Notes under the pieces: generated by a model
What the model was told of the DNA's origin: nothing
The model's database searches: none
The model's input: the letters and a program-made list of their open reading frames with translations, nothing else
In this document: positions 58,401-64,000 of the stretch, piece by piece
Layout: each line of letters begins with the position of its first letter
Position numbering within the stretch: position 1 is the stretch's first letter
Program-made: the position numbers and the translations under genes
Source: Archilochus colubris
Lineage: Eukaryota; Chordata; Aves; Apodiformes; Trochilidae
Length of the DNA stretch: 64,000 nt
Assembly: GCA_023079485.1 (NCBI GenBank)
Contig: CM041086.1
Span: forward strand, 15,322,401-15,386,400
Reading direction: 5' to 3'

Positions 58401-61400
58401 AAAATTCCTCAGTGGTGTCTTTAACATAACTTCAATAGGTCACAGCCTCTCTTTCAATGTCTTTCCTCATTTTCATGATAAGGGCTTTCAGCTGAGGCAG
58501 TGTAAGACATGATTATTTCCTTCACCCACCCACATTTCTTTATATTAGATGAAATTTACTACATCAAAAGGGTCTTTTAATGTATGCAAATTATTTCCTA
58601 GTATGGAGGGAAGGATGCATTCACAAGTTTTCTTACACATCTCTATGGAGGTGCAAACTGAACTGGCTAATGACTTATTCACACTTTCCCACATATTTTG
58701 ACTGTAGATACTCCTCTACACAGGAGCACTCATTGTTAGCAAAGCTTTGATGTAGCATTCATAATAAGCTGGCTTCTGATGTGCTCTACAGAATATCTGG
58801 AGTTCACATCATCCACAGAGCACTTTACTTTTTACTTATCTTACCATGCAATTTTAATTTAGTGGATTTTGTGGGAGGCAATTTACCAAACAAAGATGTA
58901 AGCATTCATAGCCATGAATTAGTAAACCTATTAGCATTTAGCATGTGACTTGAATTGGAAAAAAAGCCTATGCAGCCTGTTCCAGGGGGACATTAATGCT
59001 AGCTGCCTCCTCACCCTGTAACAACAGCCCAGCATGACCCTGATGGGAGGTAACATGCCATCCAGCATGTCTGTGCAACCTTCCCAGTGTTATGCTGGCC
59101 TAGCTCTCACCTCCCCCTGGGTTTAAGATTGCTCTGCCCATTCCTCATCCTGCAGTGGCTTTACTGCCAAGGCTTTGGAACTCAGAACATCAGGCTATCA
59201 GGACAGAAAAAACATGCAACAATAATATGCCTGCAAACTGATTCTGCATGATGGGTGCTAACTGAGTTGTAAGCCTAGAAGCCTAATTATAGAAAGAATG
59301 AAAAATGCATTGAAAGGCAGCAGTGGCAAAACAAAACAAAAGCTTATCTTAAATTACACTGAAATGGCTGACAAGGAATCAAGACATTGGGACAAGCTCT
59401 TTGCAGGCATTTTCTCATGAAAACACAAAACAGAGGACTTTCCATCCAACTCACTATAAACTCTGAGAATGAACATAAAACATAATATGTGAAACTTCAT
59501 CACACCCATATTTACTGGCTTTATCATTTGTCAATATAGTATGCTTTAGGTGCACACAATGACAGATCAACTGAGCCAAACTGCAGTACCTCAGGGAAGC
59601 AAACAGTCCAATCTATCTGAGGATCTGTTACTATTATGTGTGTCCTCCTGAGCATGACAACTTGAGAAAGCTGTGATTGCTGTGTGAATGTCATGCATCT
59701 TACAGAAGCTTTGCACTTTTCCAAAATTAGAGCAGACTCAGCAACACCTACCTGGAGGGCCTGGAAGACCTGCTTGCCCTGGAAATCCATCCATTCCTGG
59801 GTCACCTGGTGGCCCACGAAGTCCACTAGGACCTGGAAACCCAATGCCAGGAGAACCAGTCTCTCCACGATGGCCTTTAGGACCAGGTAATCCTGGTAAT
59901 CCTTTTTCACCTGGGAAACCTAGGCCACCATCACCCTGTGCACAGCAAAGACAATTAGAGCTGCAAATCAAAGAGATGAACATACAGCAACCATCATTTG
60001 AACAAGTGTGTAGGAATTTGGTCAGCCCTGTGCCAGGTTTAGAACATGGAAACCACTGCAAATTATCCACCATTATTTCAAAATGCAGGAAAACTCAGTG
60101 GCTATTTAGATATAATATTTTAAGTTGGCTTTGCCAAAATGTAAATATTACATATGCTGAAAGACATGGAATTTCTTTTTAATTAAAAAGATTCTGGTGT
60201 GATTTTTCTATTCCAAGATTTGGCTCCTAATTATGCCTACAGTGCCTTTTATCTTTCAGGACCCAACACAAAACAGCATCAGGATCTACCCCACTACTGC
60301 AAGTTTACCTCTTGCCCAGGTAGCCAGGAGCATCATGAGTGACATTTTGTAAACTCTGACCAAAACCAATTTGTGTTTAGGGACTGTGAGCTTTTTATGT
60401 GTCTGGAGACTTACCACAGGGCTAACCAGGATTTGTAAGCCAGACATTTCCACTGTTTCTGCTCCTTATTCCAAATCCCAAGAACTGCTGCTAAATTAGT
60501 CTGAACTTACTGGGGGGCCTGGTGGTCCTGGCAAGCCTGGGAGTCCATCCCTGCCAGGGCTTCCTGGGATGCCTGGGGGTCCTCTGGGTGCTGTGGCACC
60601 ACGGTCCCCACGAGCACCTTTCCCTGTTGCAAAGGACGAATCCCCTTTTTCTCCCTTAAGACCTGGAGGACCTTGCTGACCAGCTGAAGCCTACAGACCA
60701 AAAGATAACAAAACCAGGAATATCAACATGCAGATAAAAGGCTTTGCTTCTTAAATATATCATGTGAAGCCAGGTCACAATGACTGGAGCTGGAAAGAAT
60801 CTCTAAAGGGTTTTCTACTCTATAAATTACACTTCAAAGGTTTGATTATTCCCAAATGTTTCAATTGAGCCACTACAGCTTTACAGTGGCAATCCAAACC
60901 CTCATTTATAGCACTACAGTGACAGCAACCTTGGATAGTATTTGGGAACATTACATCACTTATGATATAACAGAGACTAATTATTTAATCTTCTTCCCTA
61001 CTACTTGGTGTGCTGCATTTACTGACACTGATAAAGACACTCTGGAGACAAAATACTGGTATTTTAATGACTGATTTTCAGAAGTAAATACTGCCAACAA
61101 GCAATGCTTATTATGATTGCTATTAAATAAAATACACAGCTCAAGTCTCACATATGTATTTAGCATGCAGCAGTTGAGAAAGAGACTGGATCTATGGCAC
61201 ACAGTTTTCATAGCTCTGAGCAATGATGTGGAAAGATCTCACCATTTATCTTTTCAAGTCTTCCCTCCATGCAGATGTATATCTGCTTTCCCAGCCAGCC
61301 CTCATTTAGGAAGAACCCTGGATCTAATCCAGGGTCTAATCCATGAATAATTATTACTGGTTTTTATCTTGACTGCTAAATGTGCAGATTACTTGATGAT

Positions 61401-63398
61401 TTCTGTACTTTCAGCTCCTTTTCACAGATCAGTTCTTATGTTGCCTTTTTTTTTTTTTTAAATCTAAACAAGTAGAAGAAATTATACAAAAAACACATTC
61501 TGCTTTTACTACAATCAACACCAGCAATTGCACAGGGGCCCTTTTTCTCCCTTAATTCATGACACTCAATAAAAACTCCTGCCTTACCGGAGGGCCTTGC
61601 AGTCCTGGGGCACCCACAGTGCCTGGGTCTCCACCAATGCCCTTGATCCCAGGCAGGCCAGGGCTTCCTGATGGACCTGGTGGGCCTGAGATGCCTTTTA
61701 GTCCAGTTCTTGTAACTCCTCCATCACAAGCACAATCACCTGCCTCTCCTGGAAAATAGTCAACACTTCTAACTCAGTTTCATTTGGATGAAGACCTTTT
61801 CCAGTTGCAAGAGCTCCGAAAGCAGTATTTGACTCAGTTAGGATGAAACCATTCTCATGTGGTTTGATTTTGTGCCTCCTCTGCTCTGGTGTCAATTATC
61901 AAGCAAGTGGAGCTCAGTTTTTACCAAGGTCAATGTCTATGCAAGGCATCTCACCAAATTACCATGTGCAGAGTGAACCTTAGCACTTCTTGACCTCTTC
62001 CCAAAGGTTTAGACTCCTAAGCAGATGGTTTTAGGACAGAGGTCTGGTGTTTTTTAAAACAGATTGTATGTCAGAGAAAACAAATCCACACTCCCACTCA
62101 CAGTAGGTTACAATGACCTTCAGCTGGATATCTTTCTATTTCCCTGCATTGGAACTGGCCATGAACCCAAACAATCACAAAGCACAGCCATGTCTGTCAT
62201 CCTGGCTTTTGCCACATTAGGACCCAAATTCTCATCATATTTAGCACAGAGGAGAATAAAATTTTCTCTGTAATTTTCAGCCTATATAGCAAAAAGCACT
62301 GAACAAGATTTTATTTCTAAGTCTCACTATGTCTTATGTCTTTAATGTATAACTAACTTAGCTAATTTTCTGGGTATGAGATGTTTATCTGCCTATCAGC
62401 CTCAGCAGAGCAGGAAAAAGGAATTTGCTGGCAGTGCTGGGCATAACTCTCTAAATTGTAAAAGCTGTTGGCTCCTTATTTCCATTTCAACTGCCTACAA
62501 TTTGTCATAAAGACACTTTACCTCATAACTTAGGATATTGACCATGTGTCAATATCTTCCTGAGGCCCAATGACCACTAAAAGACTCTCCCAAAACAAGA
62601 GTCAGTTACCTTTATACCCCTTTGGACCCAAAGCTCCTGGCAGACCTCTCTGTCCAGGCTCCCCTGGGGCTCCAGTCCTTCCATCCAGGATTGTGTCTGG
62701 GCGGAATGAAGGGCCTATATATGGAGAGAAGGGAAGCAAAAGCCATGGGAAGGTGGATTTCCAGCTCATTAACTACTCACAATGTCAGTCATGCAACTGA
62801 TAGAGATAACACCAGAGCAAACTGAAAGTGTGGAACTTCCCCGGATAGATGGAACTTGGCTGAAATCACAGGCTCCAATCCTCTGTCATACATTTGCTTC
62901 TGGCTTCTCATACAGAAAAGGAGAAGCTCTCACAGTGTTGGATGCAACAGTTTTATTCCTCTGCTCTGCTACCACTGCACTTTTTCAAAGAGTTAACAGT
63001 TGGCCAAAGTACTAACCAAGTTCAGATGGATAGAAGAAGGGATGGGTAGAAGTTGAAGGGATAAATCAGAAGATATAGTATATACTATATACTATATTTA
63101 AGGTTGTGAGCTACAATCACAATGAGTCAACCAAACATTTAAGATTAACAGATGAATAATCCTCTCTGGCAAAGAAATAAAGATATAAATTATTTGCCTT
63201 GTTTCTCTCAGAGTCATATATAAAATTAAATATTAAAAATATACCTACGTGGTGAACCAGGCAATCCTGGTGCTCCTGGCAGGCCTGGCAAACCTTCTCT
63301 GCCTTGAGACCCTGGTAATCCAATTGTTGCTCTCCCTGGTTCTCCCAGTTCACCCTTCACACCTGGAATACCTGGAGACCCTCCAGGGCCCATTCCAT
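41968..63398 (-). CDS. COL4A6: Collagen type IV alpha-6 chain (partial, 5' end outside window)
   Basis: Twenty-seven minus-strand exons, 5' to 3': 63249-63398, 62610-62714, 61588-61748, 60511-60690, 59752-59935, 57276-57347, 56758-56865, 55769-55990, 55371-55532, 53248-53418, 52578-52721, 52212-52337, 51714-51895, 51367-51430, 50799-50873, 50306-50413, 49478-49585, 49015-49086, 47957-48082, 47480-47596, 46548-46709, 45518-45616, 45085-45231, 44262-44378, 43320-43511, 42839-43125, 41968-42228. They total 3902 nt in one frame, giving 1299 residues after a split first codon. The protein is a Gly-X-Y repeat with many interruptions, then the NC1 domain. From family knowledge it trimerises with two alpha-5 chains in epithelial and smooth-muscle basement membranes. 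Identity as alpha-6, not alpha-2 or alpha-4, rests on alpha-6-like interruptions ([20 protein letters not shown]) and the NC1 sequence. Signal peptide, 7S domain and early helix exons lie beyond 64000. Confidence 0.97.
44262..50873 (-). other. COL4A6: COL4A6 C-terminal collagenous exons (10)
   Basis: Ten Gly-X-Y exons, all splitting a Gly codon after its first base at both ends: 50799-50873 (interruption E-S-V-G-I-P), 50306-50413, 49478-49585, 49015-49086 (L-N-G-L-N-G-L-P), 47957-48082 (L-S-E-A-G), 47480-47596 (T-S-L-P-S-D-I-R), 46548-46709 (P-A-S-D-Q), 45518-45616, 45085-45231 (long interruption [12 protein letters not shown]) and 44262-44378. Lengths are multiples of nine, or nine plus three or six, as usual for collagen exons. 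The introns contain only unique sequence. Confidence 0.93.
44747..44814. repeat. 17-bp direct repeats around an AT palindrome
   Basis: TCCTCTGTTATAATGGT occurs at 44747-44763 and 44798-44814, with a third partial copy (CTGTTATAAT) at 44768-44777 and an (AT)n block between. It lies in the COL4A6 intron between the exons at 44262 and 45085. It looks like a slipped or duplicated AT microsatellite. Confidence 0.75.
51367..53418 (-). other. COL4A6: COL4A6 middle collagenous exons (5)
   Basis: Exons 53248-53418, 52578-52721, 52212-52337, 51714-51895 and 51367-51430. The 52212 exon carries a long non-collagenous stretch ([12 protein letters not shown]). The 51714 exon carries V-G-S-A-N-K-E-R. The junction between 51714-51895 and 51367-51430 is phase 0 (G-E-R|G-S-D), unlike the phase-1 junctions around it. 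Positions of the interruptions match those of human alpha-6. Confidence 0.92.
53419..55370 (-). other. COL4A6: COL4A6 intron, 2 kb
   Basis: Intron between the exons at 55371-55532 and 53248-53418, phase 1. I looked for missed Gly-X-Y exons on the minus strand and saw none. No repeats were recognised. Intron-spanning frames on either strand have no collagen pattern. Confidence 0.7.
55371..57347 (-). other. COL4A6: COL4A6 collagenous exons with Cys interruption (4)
   Basis: Exons 57276-57347, 56758-56865, 55769-55990 and 55371-55532. The 57276 exon encodes [13 protein letters not shown], a cysteine-bearing interruption of the helix also present in human alpha-6. The 222-nt exon is the longest helical exon here and contains G-D-V-F-G-A-E-S-G, again shared with human alpha-6. 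Its acceptor is GAG. Confidence 0.93.
57348..59751 (-). other. COL4A6: COL4A6 intron, 2.4 kb
   Basis: The longest COL4A6 intron in the window, phase 1. It includes a cysteine-rich open frame (about 57600-57730) without a convincing donor and an AT-rich stretch (58500-58930) with an octamer ATGCAAAT. Neither is supported as a gene. Confidence 0.65.
59752..63398 (-). other. COL4A6: COL4A6 N-terminal-most helix exons in window (5)
   Basis: Exons 63249-63398, 62610-62714, 61588-61748, 60511-60690 and 59752-59935. The 61588 exon encodes G-D-C-A-C-D-G-G-V, a two-cysteine interruption matching human alpha-6. The junctions 61588/60511 and 60511/59752 are phase 0. The first exon's donor is taken at C|GTAGGT, because only that joins the following exon in the Gly-X-Y frame. 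It starts with the last two bases of an Asp codon. Confidence 0.9.
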
Positions 63399-64000
63399 CT
63401 AGACAACAACAACACAAGGAACAGCTCTCCAGCAACAAACACATTTTGGTATTTTTAATGTTATGAAAATTACTGTTGTTGCCTGAACTGCAAACATTTC
63501 AGCACAGAGCAATTTATAATTGTACACAAAGGAGAACTTAATAATCAGAGGCACCAAATGGCTTTCATTTACACAATCCTTCAGTCATCCAAAAAACTTC
63601 CCAGGGCAGTAAAGTCCTACTGATCACTTAGACAATTAACTATGTAAGACTGCAGTCTTTTTATTTTCTATAAGAATCATATAATAGAAATAGACAGAAT
63701 TTGATTGAATAGAATATGATTTCCTTTGAGTCAGATAATTGCTCTAGTAGTTCCTTGTTTCTGGATCTTTGAAGACTTTACAGATCATATTCAAGTGAAA
63801 CATAAATTTTCAAGTGACATCTTTGATGGGACAAACAGTGGGTTTATCAAGTCAGTCTGCTAGCTCTCTATTGCAAATATGAAAGGAAATATTTCTTCAA
63901 AACATTTGATATTATTTGAAATGTAGAAAAGGTTCTGCCCATCAGCTCATTTGAAATGAAAATCAAACAAGCAGCTTTCTTGTGTACAGGGCTGCACCAA
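63399..64000 (-). other. COL4A6: COL4A6 intron, incomplete
   Basis: Unique AT-rich intron sequence up to the window edge. The upstream exon, which must end with a single G (phase 1), lies outside. Confidence 0.7.

Noticed and set aside
58500..58930. AT-rich stretch with an ATGCAAAT octamer in a COL4A6 intron as an enhancer
   Set aside because: A single short motif is not enough. Conservation data would be needed and nothing else in the sequence supports it.
59524..59910. Overlapping minus-strand frames in collagen exons without Gly-X-Y
   Set aside because: They are shadows of the COL4A6 exon at 59752-59935 read in another frame.

Overview
This is a vertebrate, almost certainly avian, nuclear window. 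It holds four protein-coding genes in the order VSIG1 (+), PSMD10 (-), ATG4A (+), COL4A6 (-, 5' part outside the window). From established knowledge this is the gene order of human Xq22.3, which in birds lies on the chromosome 4/4A block. Bird origin is suggested by compact introns, very little transposon content, and recognisable CR1 LINE 3' ends (about 6035-6336 and 28935-28990). The species cannot be named from sequence alone. There are no bacterial features, CRISPR arrays, or tRNA/rRNA genes that I can see.

Layout. Positions 1-789 are upstream of VSIG1. VSIG1 has seven coding exons (790-21259) and encodes a 332-residue two-Ig-domain membrane protein; most of the gene is one 11.8 kb intron. 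Positions 21260-24540 hold the VSIG1 3' UTR and the convergent gap to PSMD10. PSMD10 (27808 down to 24541, five exons, 226 aa) encodes gankyrin, an ankyrin-repeat 26S proteasome assembly chaperone. About 27.3-28.65 kb is a CpG island acting as a head-to-head promoter for PSMD10 and ATG4A. Only 280 bp separate the two start codons, with two CCAAT boxes and two inverted ACTACA..TCCCAG (ZNF143/THAP11-type) elements between them. ATG4A (28089-38650, 13 exons, 397 aa) encodes the autophagy cysteine protease, with Cys77, Asp279 and His281 all present. From 38651 to 41967 lie the convergent 3' UTRs of ATG4A and COL4A6. COL4A6 fills 41968-63398 as 27 coding exons (about 1,300 codons): the three NC1 exons and 24 collagenous exons, roughly the C-terminal three quarters of the type IV collagen alpha-6 chain.

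For all three complete genes, summed exon lengths and splice phases give one uninterrupted frame. The COL4A6 exons also join in phase from the window's first exon to the stop. The genes are not an operon. The only functional coupling visible is the shared PSMD10/ATG4A promoter, which links proteasome assembly and autophagy in transcription.

I found no convincing undescribed system. The items most worth a second look are the paired promoter elements, a strong-context out-of-frame upstream ATG in ATG4A, two tandem splice donors 4 nt apart (VSIG1 exon 4, a COL4A6 exon), the diverged VSIG1 cytoplasmic tail, and the conserved cysteine-bearing interruptions of the COL4A6 helix.
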